Positions 8,582 to 16,634 of a DNA stretch of 64,000 nt are shown one piece after another. The notes under the pieces were generated by a model, which did no database searches, was not told the DNA's origin, and saw nothing but the letters and a program-made list of their open reading frames with translations. Both the position numbers and the translations under genes were made by a program. Numbering within the stretch: position 1 is the first letter of the stretch; each line of letters starts with the position of its first letter. The stretch covers positions 310,001 through 374,000 of the forward strand of contig DATGXK010000007.1 of the NCBI GenBank assembly GCA_035299025.1. The letters are read 5' to 3'. This stretch comes from Leadbetterella sp035299025. Lineage in GTDB: Bacteria; Bacteroidota; Bacteroidia; Cytophagales; Spirosomataceae.

Positions 8582-8848
8582 ATGTCTTTATTGAACATTA
8601 TTTTACAAGCAGTAGCAGATGGTAAAGGTCTTGCTGTAATGGGTGCGGGTATTGGTGCTGGTTTAGCGGCTATCGGAGCTGGTCTTGGTATCGGTAGAAT
8701 CGGTGGTAGTGCTATGGAAGGTGTTGCACGTCAGCCAGAAGCAGCTGGAAAAATTCAGTCAATGATGATCATCATCGCTGCCTTGATCGAGGCCGTGGCT
8801 CTTTTTGCTGCTGTAATTTGTCTTTTGATTTCTTTCAAAATGGCTTAA
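8582..8848 (+). CDS. atpE: F1Fo ATP synthase subunit c
   Basis: 88 residues forming one hairpin of the rotor ring: first helix rich in Gly/Ala (GAGIGAGLAAIGAGLGIG), polar loop with the F1-contacting RQPE, and second helix with the ion-carrying carboxylate at Glu70 (ALIEAVALF). The Gln and Ser/Tyr ligands of sodium-type rings are not evident, so a proton ring is expected. Stem-loops lie on both sides of the gene (8508-8531 and 8871-8908), which fits the need for many more copies of c than of its neighbours. Confidence 0.97.
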   Translation: MSLLNIILQAVADGKGLAVMGAGIGAGLAAIGAGLGIGRIGGSAMEGVARQPEAAGKIQSMMIIIAALIEAVALFAAVICLLISFKMA

Positions 8849-8870
8849 GCCGTTTTAAAGAAATCTTAAA

Positions 8871-8908
8871 TTCCCAGTATTATTCACATTAGGTGTTAAT
8901 GCTGGGAA
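8871..8908 (+). other. Intercistronic stem-loop between atpE and atpF
   Basis: A 12-bp stem TTCCCAGTATTA / TAATGCTGGGAA with one T-G wobble and a 14-base loop. No T-run of terminator strength follows (AATTTTC only), so partial termination or 3'-end protection of atpE mRNA is the likely use. Confidence 0.65.
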
Positions 8909-8951
8909 ATTTTCAAGTATTAAAATTTTTAATTTTATAATTGTTTACAAA

Positions 8952-9464
8952 ATGATTTTATTAGAAGGAAATTCATTATTGAATCCTAGCCCGGGTCTTA
9001 TATTCTGGCAGTTAGTGGTATTTGGTCTTTTGGTGTTTATTCTTTGGAAATTTGCCTGGAAAGGCATTCTTTCAGCTTTGAAAGAAAGAGAAGGAGAGAT
9101 TGAAGGTGCGTTGCGTATGGCTGAAGAAACAAGAGCCGAAATGGCTAAGTTGAAGTCGGACAACGACAAATTGGTAGCAGAAGCCAAGAAAGAAAGAGAT
9201 CAGATTATCAAAGAGGCAAAGGAAGCTTCAGATAAGATGATAGCTGAGGCGAAAGATAAGGCTGTAGAGCAAGGCAACAAGATAATGGAAGACGCTCGTG
9301 AGGTAATGACGCAAGAGAGATTGAAAATGATGAGCCAAATCAAGAAGGACGTTTCGGCCCTTTCTATTGAGATTGCTGAGAAAGTACTCAGAAAAGAACT
9401 TTCAGACAAAGCCACTCAGGAGACTTTCGTGAGTGAACTAGTTGCAGATGCTAAATTGAACTAA
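8952..9464 (+). CDS. atpF: F1Fo ATP synthase subunit b
   Basis: 170 residues: one N-terminal membrane helix (about 15-35, IFWQLVVFGLLVFILWKFAW) and then a long, highly charged helix with heptad pattern (EREGEIEGALRMAEE onwards) that forms the peripheral stalk. The C-terminal segment contacts the delta subunit encoded next. Length and layout are standard. Confidence 0.95.
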   Translation: MILLEGNSLLNPSPGLIFWQLVVFGLLVFILWKFAWKGILSALKEREGEIEGALRMAEETRAEMAKLKSDNDKLVAEAKKERDQIIKEAKEASDKMIAEAKDKAVEQGNKIMEDAREVMTQERLKMMSQIKKDVSALSIEIAEKVLRKELSDKATQETFVSELVADAKLN

Positions 9465-9505
9465 TACTCCAAACGTTAAATCGGTTGATAATTTATTAAA
9501 AAAGT

Positions 9506-10039
9506 ATGTCAGAATCAATAGTTGCTTATCGTTATGCTAAAGCCTTAATAGATTTAGCCAATCAACACGGGGTGGTTAATGAAGTGAATAAAGACATGTC
9601 GTTTTTCGAAGCGGTATGCAATGAGAATGCTAATTTTGAGGCTGTGATGGCCAATCCTATTGTAAGGCACGACAAGAAATTGAGTATTTTGAAAAAAATA
9701 TTTGAAAATAATGTAAATAGTGTGACCTTCTCAATTTTTAGCGTCTTAACTAAAAAGAACAGAGAAAGGTTGATTTACCCAATTGCGAAAGAATTTCAAA
9801 AATTGTATAATCAGCAAACAGGTGTTCAAATAGTGGAAATTTCGTCGTCGGTAGCTTTGAATGATGCTCAAAGGGCTCAATTTAGCCAATTGGTATCTTC
9901 AGCTATAAACAAGCAAGTGAAGTTAGAAGAGAGTGTGGATGAAAGCTTGATCGGCGGTTATGTTTTGAGAGTAGGCGATACCCAAATCGACACCTCTGTT
10001 AAAAAGAAACTTAACGAATTGAAATTGGCACTAGCTTAA
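9506..10039 (+). CDS. atpH: F1Fo ATP synthase subunit delta
   Basis: 177 residues of the OSCP/delta family, which ties the peripheral stalk to the top of F1. Landmarks: N-terminal YRYAKALIDLANQHG, the middle FSVLTKKNRERLI and the C-terminal ESLIGGYVLRVGDTQIDTSVKKKLNEL, which is the family signature. It is the last ATP synthase gene here: a terminator follows 38 bases later and atpA/atpG are not next. Confidence 0.96.
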   Translation: MSESIVAYRYAKALIDLANQHGVVNEVNKDMSFFEAVCNENANFEAVMANPIVRHDKKLSILKKIFENNVNSVTFSIFSVLTKKNRERLIYPIAKEFQKLYNQQTGVQIVEISSSVALNDAQRAQFSQLVSSAINKQVKLEESVDESLIGGYVLRVGDTQIDTSVKKKLNELKLALA

Positions 10040-10076
10040 AAAGAATTAGTTTTCATGGCTATAAAGTTGAGAAAGG

Positions 10077-10100
10077 CCTCCGTTGTTTCGGAGGTTTTTT
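10077..10100 (+). terminator. Rho-independent terminator after atpH
   Basis: Stem CCTCCG / CGGAGG, loop TTGTTT, then six T. Ends the atpB-E-F-H transcript. Confidence 0.85.
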
Positions 10101-10617
10101 CTGTTTTAGGGGTATTCCAAATGTCCCTTTTGTTATTCATTTACAATTCTCACATCTATTTACCCATTCTATCGCTTATACTTTATTTATTCAGCTCCAA
10201 TTAAAAGCAAAAATTTCGAATATAAAATGGCTGTTTTTTCTCTCGAAAGGTGGGTTTTAAGAAGTTTGGTTCTTCAGTATAAGACCATCCATTCAGTTTG
10301 TAAGGAACACTTTTTTGAGGGTAAATTGTTATGGAAGTGTTAAAAGGGCCAATAATGAAAAAAAATATAAGAAAAATGAAAATATTTTTTTTTCGCAATC
10401 CAATCTGTAGTTTAACCAAGTTTCAATAAAAAAGCATTTTTCGAGTTCAAAGAATCAAAATTGAAATCTCAACTGTCCCAAAAACCATTTTTTTTGTATC
10501 AAATTGCCTTAAATTGACACGTTAGAGGGCTTTTCTGAGCATTTGGTAGTGTTGAAATTCTTTTCTTGTTTTGTCCATGTCATTTACGACAGTACAACAA
10601 ATTAAAATAAAGGAATC
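10101..10617. other. Gene-poor interval
   Basis: About 520 AT-rich bases between the ATP synthase terminator and the next gene. A 72-codon minus-strand frame (10201-10419, TTG start) encodes a hydrophobic N-terminus but has no recognisable family or start signals; I do not call it. Nothing else seen. Confidence 0.5.
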
Positions 10618-11013
10618 ATGAAACACATAGGAGCAAATTTGTACATTAACAACGACGCCGTTGAAATCATAGACTTTTTGGTAGATAATAATCTTTTGCC
10701 AAAACCAGTTCAGAAATCATTTTCAGTAATCTGCCAGAAGGGTATGGATCTCGACCTGGTTATGTTCGACCCAAATGCCGAGGAACATAAATTTATTCAT
10801 TACAGATTTGAAGACTTCGCTTCCAATTCAGATGCCTTGGTGTATTTGGTATCAATGTTTAGAAATCTGGCACAGGATAATTATGCTCTGTATACGCCTG
10901 CTCAAAAGAAGCTAGAAGAATATTTGTATATGCTGCCAACTTACAGGGCATTGTTTGGCTATAAATACAATGAGGAAAGTGAGAAATATCAACAAAAAAA
11001 TCTGGAATACTAA
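10618..11013 (+). CDS. Uncharacterised cytoplasmic protein
   Basis: 131 residues, acidic, with no signal peptide or membrane segment. Begins MKHIGANLYINNDAVEIIDF and has a C-terminal helical part (YALYTPAQKKLEEYLYMLP). I do not recognise the family; it reads as a small soluble alpha/beta protein. The next gene starts one base after its stop, so they probably share a transcript. Confidence 0.6.
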   Translation: MKHIGANLYINNDAVEIIDFLVDNNLLPKPVQKSFSVICQKGMDLDLVMFDPNAEEHKFIHYRFEDFASNSDALVYLVSMFRNLAQDNYALYTPAQKKLEEYLYMLPTYRALFGYKYNEESEKYQQKNLEY

Positions 11014-11014
11014 A

Positions 11015-11293
11015 ATGAACTCACCGCTAATTATCAAGATTTTTATTGAGATTCTCTTTGTATTATTTATATCTGTTTCAGCGTTTGGGCAGTCTCTTAG
11101 CCCGCTCGAAGATGATAGGAATTATAAAACAAGTAGGGGAAAAGTAAAGAAATCAAACTTGGCCTTTCGAAAAGCCAATTTAAGATTTTCTAGAAATTAC
11201 AAACAACCTGCAAAAAATGATTCTGTAGAGGTATATCCGCTTGTACTACCGAAAGAAGAATCTTTAAGAAATAGGAACTATAAAAATAAATAA
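11015..11293 (+). CDS. Small exported basic protein
   Basis: 92 residues with a signal peptide (IFIEILFVLFISVSAFGQ) and a very basic mature part rich in Lys, Arg and Asn (KKSNLAFRKANLRFSRNYK). Start at the ATG at 11015, one base after the upstream stop. No family recognised; the basic mature region may bind envelope polymers or nucleic acid, which is speculation. It ends exactly against the stop of the convergent tdk gene. Confidence 0.5.
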   Translation: MNSPLIIKIFIEILFVLFISVSAFGQSLSPLEDDRNYKTSRGKVKKSNLAFRKANLRFSRNYKQPAKNDSVEVYPLVLPKEESLRNRNYKNK

Positions 11294-11869
11294 TCACGCC
11301 TCCTGGTAACAAGTACGGCATCTAGCTTCGTAGATGTCGTGCTCACCAAGGAGTACTAAGCTATCCGCATCAATTTTTCGGAATGAAAAATGTGCAATGT
11401 CTCCGCACTTTACACATATCGCATGCACTTTGGTAACATATTCGGCTACAGCCAGAAGCTGGGGTATGGGCCCAAATGGCAAGCCTCTGGAATCCATATC
11501 CAAACCTGCCACAATCACTCTTTTTCCTTGAAAAGCCAGTTTGTTGCAAACATCAACTACCGACGAGTCCAAAAATTGAGCTTCGTCAATACCTACCACG
11601 TCGCAGTTGCCGCTAAGTAAAAGTATTTCTTCGGCGGCATTCACAGGTGTTGAGCGAATGGCGTTTTGATTATGCGAAACAATGTCTGTCTCATCATACC
11701 TCACATCTATGCTTGGTTTGAATATCTCTACATTAAGTTTAGCTATTTGAGCCCTTTTTAGCCTTCTGATGAGTTCTTCGGTTTTTCCAGAAAACATGGA
11801 TCCGGTTATAACTTCTATCCAGCCACTTTTGGAGTCTTTAGACTTGCCTCTTTTGGGTTCAATGAACAT
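11294..11869 (-). CDS. tdk: Thymidine kinase (type II)
   Basis: Phosphorylates thymidine to dTMP in pyrimidine salvage. 191 residues. P-loop GSMFSGKT at 23-30, catalytic Glu in VVGIDEAQFLD, the flexible lasso near GLDMDSRGLPFGP and a C-terminal zinc ribbon formed by CVKCGD and CRTCYQ. This is the normal tetrameric type II form. Confidence 0.96.
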   Translation of the reverse strand: MFIEPKRGKSKDSKSGWIEVITGSMFSGKTEELIRRLKRAQIAKLNVEIFKPSIDVRYDETDIVSHNQNAIRSTPVNAAEEILLLSGNCDVVGIDEAQFLDSSVVDVCNKLAFQGKRVIVAGLDMDSRGLPFGPIPQLLAVAEYVTKVHAICVKCGDIAHFSFRKIDADSLVLLGEHDIYEARCRTCYQEA

Positions 11870-11967
11870 ATTTTAATTAATTTTGCGTTAGTATGTAAAA
11901 TGGCAAAGCATTTGCAATACGCTCTTTGTACCATTACAAATAGTTTACAAAAAAACAGAATTATCTG

Positions 11968-13107
11968 ATGACCAACAAATGGAATCACTCCGAAATAGCA
12001 AATACTTCACAGGCTTTTGCAGAAGTTGTTTGTGAAGAATACTTTAAGGCTAATGAAAATATCAACGGAGGAGAAATTATATCGCTTACGGAAGTAAAAC
12101 AGCTCAATTTATTTATATTAAAAGAACTTTTCGAGAAATGGCAGTCTGAAATTCTAAGACTTAAAAGCCCATATTTTAATTATGCAGAGCCGGAGGTACA
12201 AAAAGCCTTGGAGGAGTTTATGAATATACTCTCGCGTCATATTCTGATTGATAAGTCTAATTTTAAGGGAATACTCGACAGTGCTGCCAAGAAAACTATC
12301 GGACTTTTTGCTGATCCAAAGTCATATTTTGTAGAAGAAATGCGAAATTTGCCTGATTTTAAACTGACGGCAGATTGGCTCACCAAGAATGGTAAGTTCT
12401 TTAAAGATTATAATTGGGTGCTTCGGGATTTGTTGACGAAACTCAACGGCGTAAGTTTTATCTATGCCAACGAGGCCATAGATTTTATAAATCAGTTTTT
12501 TGATGATAACAAGATCGAGGATCATAGTAAGGAGCTGTCTGATATATCAAAAATAGCTGGTGAACATCACGCTCCAGCTGCTATAAATAATCCGTATCAG
12601 TCGTTTTTTGATAGTATTGAAGAATACAAACAAACCAAACCTCAGATGGTTCAAAAAGAGCCTGCACCTGTTGTGCATGAGGCCCAAGTAATAGAAAAGG
12701 ACGAGCCAATTACGGAGATGCGGCTTACGCAAGTGCAGGAGAAGATAGAAACCGTCATAATTGAAAACCCCGTAACCAAGACCATTGAGAAAGAAACTAC
12801 CGTGACACTCCACGAGTCTATGCAGCTCAGCTCTGATAGTAGTTCTCTATCAGATTTTCATCAAAAAAGAAAAATAGATTCCATAAAAGGAAATATATCA
12901 CTGAATCAGAAATTCCTATTTATCAATAACCTGTTTGGTTCAGATTCTAGTGTTTTCAATGCCGCTATTGACGAGTTAGAAAGTTGCAATAGTTTCTCAG
13001 AAGCCAAAGAGCAAATGATAAAAAAATATATGCCCAATTATAAATGGGATTTGAACAGCCCTGAAGCAGAAGAGTTTTTCGATATTCTGAAACGCAGATT
13101 TAATTGA
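11968..13107 (+). CDS. Uncharacterised 379-residue protein
   Basis: A soluble protein in two blocks. The N-terminal part (about 1-190) is all-helical (SQAFAEVVCEEYFKANE, LNLFILKELFEKWQSE) and the C-terminal part (about 290-379) is a compact helical segment around INNLFGSDSSVFNAAIDEL and YKWDLNSPEAEEFFDILKRR. They are joined by an acidic, low-complexity linker (about 200-285). No signal peptide. I do not recognise the family. It is convergent with recQ and shares its terminator; no operon partners. Confidence 0.6.
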   Translation: MTNKWNHSEIANTSQAFAEVVCEEYFKANENINGGEIISLTEVKQLNLFILKELFEKWQSEILRLKSPYFNYAEPEVQKALEEFMNILSRHILIDKSNFKGILDSAAKKTIGLFADPKSYFVEEMRNLPDFKLTADWLTKNGKFFKDYNWVLRDLLTKLNGVSFIYANEAIDFINQFFDDNKIEDHSKELSDISKIAGEHHAPAAINNPYQSFFDSIEEYKQTKPQMVQKEPAPVVHEAQVIEKDEPITEMRLTQVQEKIETVIIENPVTKTIEKETTVTLHESMQLSSDSSSLSDFHQKRKIDSIKGNISLNQKFLFINNLFGSDSSVFNAAIDELESCNSFSEAKEQMIKKYMPNYKWDLNSPEAEEFFDILKRRFN

Positions 13108-13114
13108 TTTCTCC

Positions 13115-13151
13115 AAAAAAATAAGGCTTCCCTTCTGGAAAGCCTTATTTT
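13115..13151. terminator. Bidirectional terminator between convergent genes
   Basis: Stem AAATAAGGCTT / AAGCCTTATTT with T/A runs on both sides; serves the 379-residue protein gene and recQ. Confidence 0.85.
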
Positions 13152-15470
13152 TTAGTTGGCCATTTCTGATAAGAATTTTATTCTCATCAATCTTAACTCT
13201 TCTTCTGTAACCTCGTCGTCATAGTCATCAAATTCTTTCATTGCCAGTTTGATGTCATCAGAGGCCGATGTCATGAAGTATTCGTAAATATCTCTTTGTT
13301 TGTCTCTATCAATCACCTGATTTATGTAATAGTCTAGGTTCAGCTTAGTGCCTGAGAAACAGATGCTTTCAATCTCTGTTATGAGTTCTTCACCGTTCAT
13401 TTCTTTGGCTTCGGCTATTTCTTCCAAGTCTATTTTTCTATCAATTTGCTGAATGATAAAAATCTTGGTTTTAGATTTGTTTACGGTGGTTTTTACCATC
13501 AAGTCAGAAGAAGTCTCTATTTCGTTGTCTTCAACGTATTTAATGATAAGGTCAAGAAACGGTTTACCGAATTTCTGAACTTTACCCATACCTACACCGT
13601 TCACTTGTGCCAATTCTTGCACGTTTGAAGGGTAAGTGGTGGCCATTTCTTCCAAAGAAGGGTCTTGGAATACCACATAAGGTGGTACATTCTTCTCTTT
13701 GGCTATTTTCTTGCGAAGAGCCTTGAGAAGCTCCAATAGTGCTTGATCCGAGGCTCCACTACCACCAGATGGTCCGGCGGTTTGTTGAAGTTCATCTTCG
13801 CCGCTACCTTCGGTTTCGTTGAGGTCGTGGTCTTCTGAGAAGGTTATTGTATAAGGATCCTCAAGGAATTTTCTACCTTTTTCTGAAATCTTAACTACAC
13901 CGTAGTTGTCTATATCTTTCTCTAAATAACCAAACACCATCAACTGTCTGATGATAGAAACCCATTTGTCAGCGGCCGAAATTTTACCGTCTGCGTTGAT
14001 GTCGGCCTTAGGTTTTTTGTTTACCACTATTTCGTCCTCGTCCTCTTCTTCTTCCTCTTCAAATTTTTCTGAAAGGTTGAAGTATTTAAGACCTTGGCCA
14101 AACATTGGAAGTTTATCGTGCTCATAGCTCGCTATGGCCGGGTTGTCTTTGGTATTGGCCGTCAGAATGTCTGCAATGTGGTTGGCCGGGAATCGCTGTT
14201 CGGTCTCGAGTATGGTTTTTAGTGCCAAAACAACCTCTTCTTCTCCTTTGAAGGTTTTGGTTGGTTTGTTACAGTTATCGCAGAATCCACAGTTTTTCTC
14301 CATGTTTTCGCCGAAATAGCTCAGTAACTGACGTCTTCTGCAAACACCTAGCGAAGAGTAAGCCACCATCTCCATCAACAGAGCTTTGGCGTTATCTCTT
14401 TCGGTTACGTTCTTATCTTTATTGAATTTTTCGAGCTTCGTGATGTCATCCAGTGCATAAAACATCAAACATGAGCCATCTAAACCATCTCTACCACCTC
14501 TTCCGGTTTCTTGGTAGTATCCTTCAAGCGATTTTGGAGCATCATAATGTACTACAAACCTCACGTCTGGCTTGTCTATACCCATGCCGAAGGCTATCGT
14601 AGCTACCACTACATCGCAGTTCTCGTTCAGAAACGCATCTTGGTTTTTCATTCGTACGTCTGAGTCCAAGCCAGCATGATACGGAAGTGCTTTGAAACCA
14701 TTGACTACCAAGAGTTCGGCTATTTCTTCAACTTTTTTTCTACTAAGACAATACACAATGCCAGATTTGCCTTTATATTGAGCTAAAAAGTTGATTAGTT
14801 GCTTTTTGGCGTTTTGCTTTGGCCTTACTTCATAGTAAAGATTGGCTCTGTTAAACGAGGTTTTGTATATAACTGAGTCGTCCATGTCTAGACTCTTCTT
14901 TATGTCTAGCTGCACCTTAGGGGTGGCAGTGGCCGTGAGGGCTATAATTGGAAGGTTTACATCGATACTCTCAATTATTTCTTTGATTTTTCTATATTCT
15001 GGTCTGAAATCGTGACCCCACTCTGATATACAGTGTGCCTCATCAACAGCCACAAAAGAAATCTTGGCCTTTTTCAGAAATTCTAAATTATCAACCTTGG
15101 TCAAAGATTCGGGAGCTATATAGAGGAGTTTACAAGCACCACTCACCACGTCGTTTTTTACGCGGTTCATTTCCGACTTGTTCAGTGTACTGTTCAAAAA
15201 CTGGGCATTAATGCCAAATGCCATCATCTGATCGACCTGATTTTTCATCAAAGCAATCAAAGGCGATATTACGATGGCTGTTCCCTCCAATACAGTGGCA
15301 GGCAGTTGGTAGCATAAGGATTTACCCGCCCCAGTAGGCATAATTACAAAGGTGTTTTTCCCTGAAACTATACTCTTTATAATTTTTTCTTGCTCTCCTC
15401 TAAAGTTGTCAAAACCAAAAATCTCTTTGAGGTTTTTCTTCAGTTCGTTCTCAATTGATACATCAATCAT
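13152..15470 (-). CDS. recQ: ATP-dependent DNA helicase RecQ
   Basis: 3'-5' DNA helicase of recombination and replication repair. 772 residues, longer than E. coli RecQ. Walker A PTGAGKS at 45-51, DEAH at 143-146 in VDEAHCISEWGHDFRP, motif VI YYQETGRGGRDGL, and a zinc site with CRRRQLL and CGFCDNC. An acidic insertion (EEEEEEDEDE) precedes the winged-helix domain, followed by HRDC (LLELLKALRKKIAKEK) and a further C-terminal helical domain. The insertion also holds a 12-residue DxNxDGxxxxxD stretch resembling an EF-hand loop (13968-14003). Confidence 0.96.
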   Translation of the reverse strand: MIDVSIENELKKNLKEIFGFDNFRGEQEKIIKSIVSGKNTFVIMPTGAGKSLCYQLPATVLEGTAIVISPLIALMKNQVDQMMAFGINAQFLNSTLNKSEMNRVKNDVVSGACKLLYIAPESLTKVDNLEFLKKAKISFVAVDEAHCISEWGHDFRPEYRKIKEIIESIDVNLPIIALTATATPKVQLDIKKSLDMDDSVIYKTSFNRANLYYEVRPKQNAKKQLINFLAQYKGKSGIVYCLSRKKVEEIAELLVVNGFKALPYHAGLDSDVRMKNQDAFLNENCDVVVATIAFGMGIDKPDVRFVVHYDAPKSLEGYYQETGRGGRDGLDGSCLMFYALDDITKLEKFNKDKNVTERDNAKALLMEMVAYSSLGVCRRRQLLSYFGENMEKNCGFCDNCNKPTKTFKGEEEVVLALKTILETEQRFPANHIADILTANTKDNPAIASYEHDKLPMFGQGLKYFNLSEKFEEEEEEDEDEIVVNKKPKADINADGKISAADKWVSIIRQLMVFGYLEKDIDNYGVVKISEKGRKFLEDPYTITFSEDHDLNETEGSGEDELQQTAGPSGGSGASDQALLELLKALRKKIAKEKNVPPYVVFQDPSLEEMATTYPSNVQELAQVNGVGMGKVQKFGKPFLDLIIKYVEDNEIETSSDLMVKTTVNKSKTKIFIIQQIDRKIDLEEIAEAKEMNGEELITEIESICFSGTKLNLDYYINQVIDRDKQRDIYEYFMTSASDDIKLAMKEFDDYDDEVTEEELRLMRIKFLSEMAN

Positions 15471-15616
15471 AGCTAATACTGTAAGGCTTTAAAAATTAAA
15501 GCACGCCATATTGGACGTGGTGAATTAAATTCTTAATGCCAATATACAAAAAATGTTTTGTGATTTTGTTAAACTCAAATATTTTGTTTCACTAAAAAAA
15601 AACGATAAACAAAGCG

Positions 15617-15624
15617 TACATTTG
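15617..15624 (+). promoter_or_regulatory. Candidate -7 element for kdsD
   Basis: TACATTTG fits TAnnTTTG and lies 24 bases before the GTG start. The nearest TTTG is about 30 bases upstream, too far for a normal -33 element. Confidence 0.35.
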
Positions 15625-15648
15625 CACCGAAAATAAGGCTTTTTTAAA

Positions 15649-16623
15649 GTGGAGACGAAAATAGAAAAAAAACTAATTGATATTGCCAAAAAAGTACTAA
15701 CTGATGAATCGGAGGCAATTAAATCTTTGATTAGTACAATAGATATCAATTTCGAACATATTATTTATGCCATTTTGGCTTCAAAGGGTAAAATTGTACT
15801 TACAGGGATAGGAAAAAGTGCAATTATAGCCCAAAAAATATCGGCAACTTTAAACTCTACAGGTCAAAAAGCGGTGTTTATGCATGCCACAGATGCACTG
15901 CACGGCGATTTAGGGATTATTGATGAAGAGGATATCATTATATTTCTTTCTAAAAGTGGTAATACTCCGGAAATCAAGGTTTTGATGCCTCTTCTTAAGC
16001 GATTGGGGAATAAAATCGTCGCTCTGGTTTCAAACATTGAGTCATATCTGGCCCAAAATGCTGATTTTGTGATCAATGCCCACGTAGAATCCGAGGCTTG
16101 TCCTTTAAACTTGGCCCCAACGACTTCTACTACCGTAGCTTTGGCCTTGGGAGATGCTCTAGCGGTGTGTTTGTTAGAAGCCCGTGATTTTTCAAAAAAA
16201 GAATTTGCCAAATATCATCCGGGAGGAAGTCTTGGGAAAAAACTTTATTTGAGGGTTTCGGATATTTATCCAAATAATGCCCTTCCTAAAGTGACGCAAG
16301 ACGCTGATGTGCAAACTGTAATATTGGAAATGACCACCAAAAGGTTGGGTTCTACTGCCGTGGTGGATGATAAAGACCAACTCGTAGGTATTATCACCGA
16401 TGGAGATTTACGTAGAATGCTGAACAATAAAGTCGATTTTTCGGCATTAAAAGCCAAAGAGATTATGGGTAAATCACCCAAAACTATTTTGCCGGACGAA
16501 TATGCCGTAAATGCATTGCTTAAAATGCAGGATTTGAATATAACACAGTTGGTAGTTTCGGAAGGGAATAATGTGTTGGGTTTTGTACATTTACACGATT
16601 TATTAAAGGAAGGCCTTATTTAA
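15649..16623 (+). CDS. kdsD: Arabinose-5-phosphate isomerase, KpsF/GutQ family
   Basis: Converts ribulose 5-phosphate to arabinose 5-phosphate, first step of Kdo synthesis for lipopolysaccharide. 324 residues from a GTG start. N-terminal SIS sugar-isomerase domain with LTGIGKSAIIAQKIS, HATDALHGDLGII and FLSKSGNTPEI; then two CBS domains (about 205-320) including VGIITDGDLRRML. The domain order and length are those of KdsD. nadB follows after 11 bases and is probably in the same transcript. Confidence 0.93.
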   Translation: METKIEKKLIDIAKKVLTDESEAIKSLISTIDINFEHIIYAILASKGKIVLTGIGKSAIIAQKISATLNSTGQKAVFMHATDALHGDLGIIDEEDIIIFLSKSGNTPEIKVLMPLLKRLGNKIVALVSNIESYLAQNADFVINAHVESEACPLNLAPTTSTTVALALGDALAVCLLEARDFSKKEFAKYHPGGSLGKKLYLRVSDIYPNNALPKVTQDADVQTVILEMTTKRLGSTAVVDDKDQLVGIITDGDLRRMLNNKVDFSALKAKEIMGKSPKTILPDEYAVNALLKMQDLNITQLVVSEGNNVLGFVHLHDLLKEGLI

Positions 16624-16634
16624 GAGAAAATAGA

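Noticed and set aside
10201..10419. 72-codon minus-strand gene
   Set aside because: TTG start, no promoter or family, low complexity start; probably chance in an AT-rich gap.
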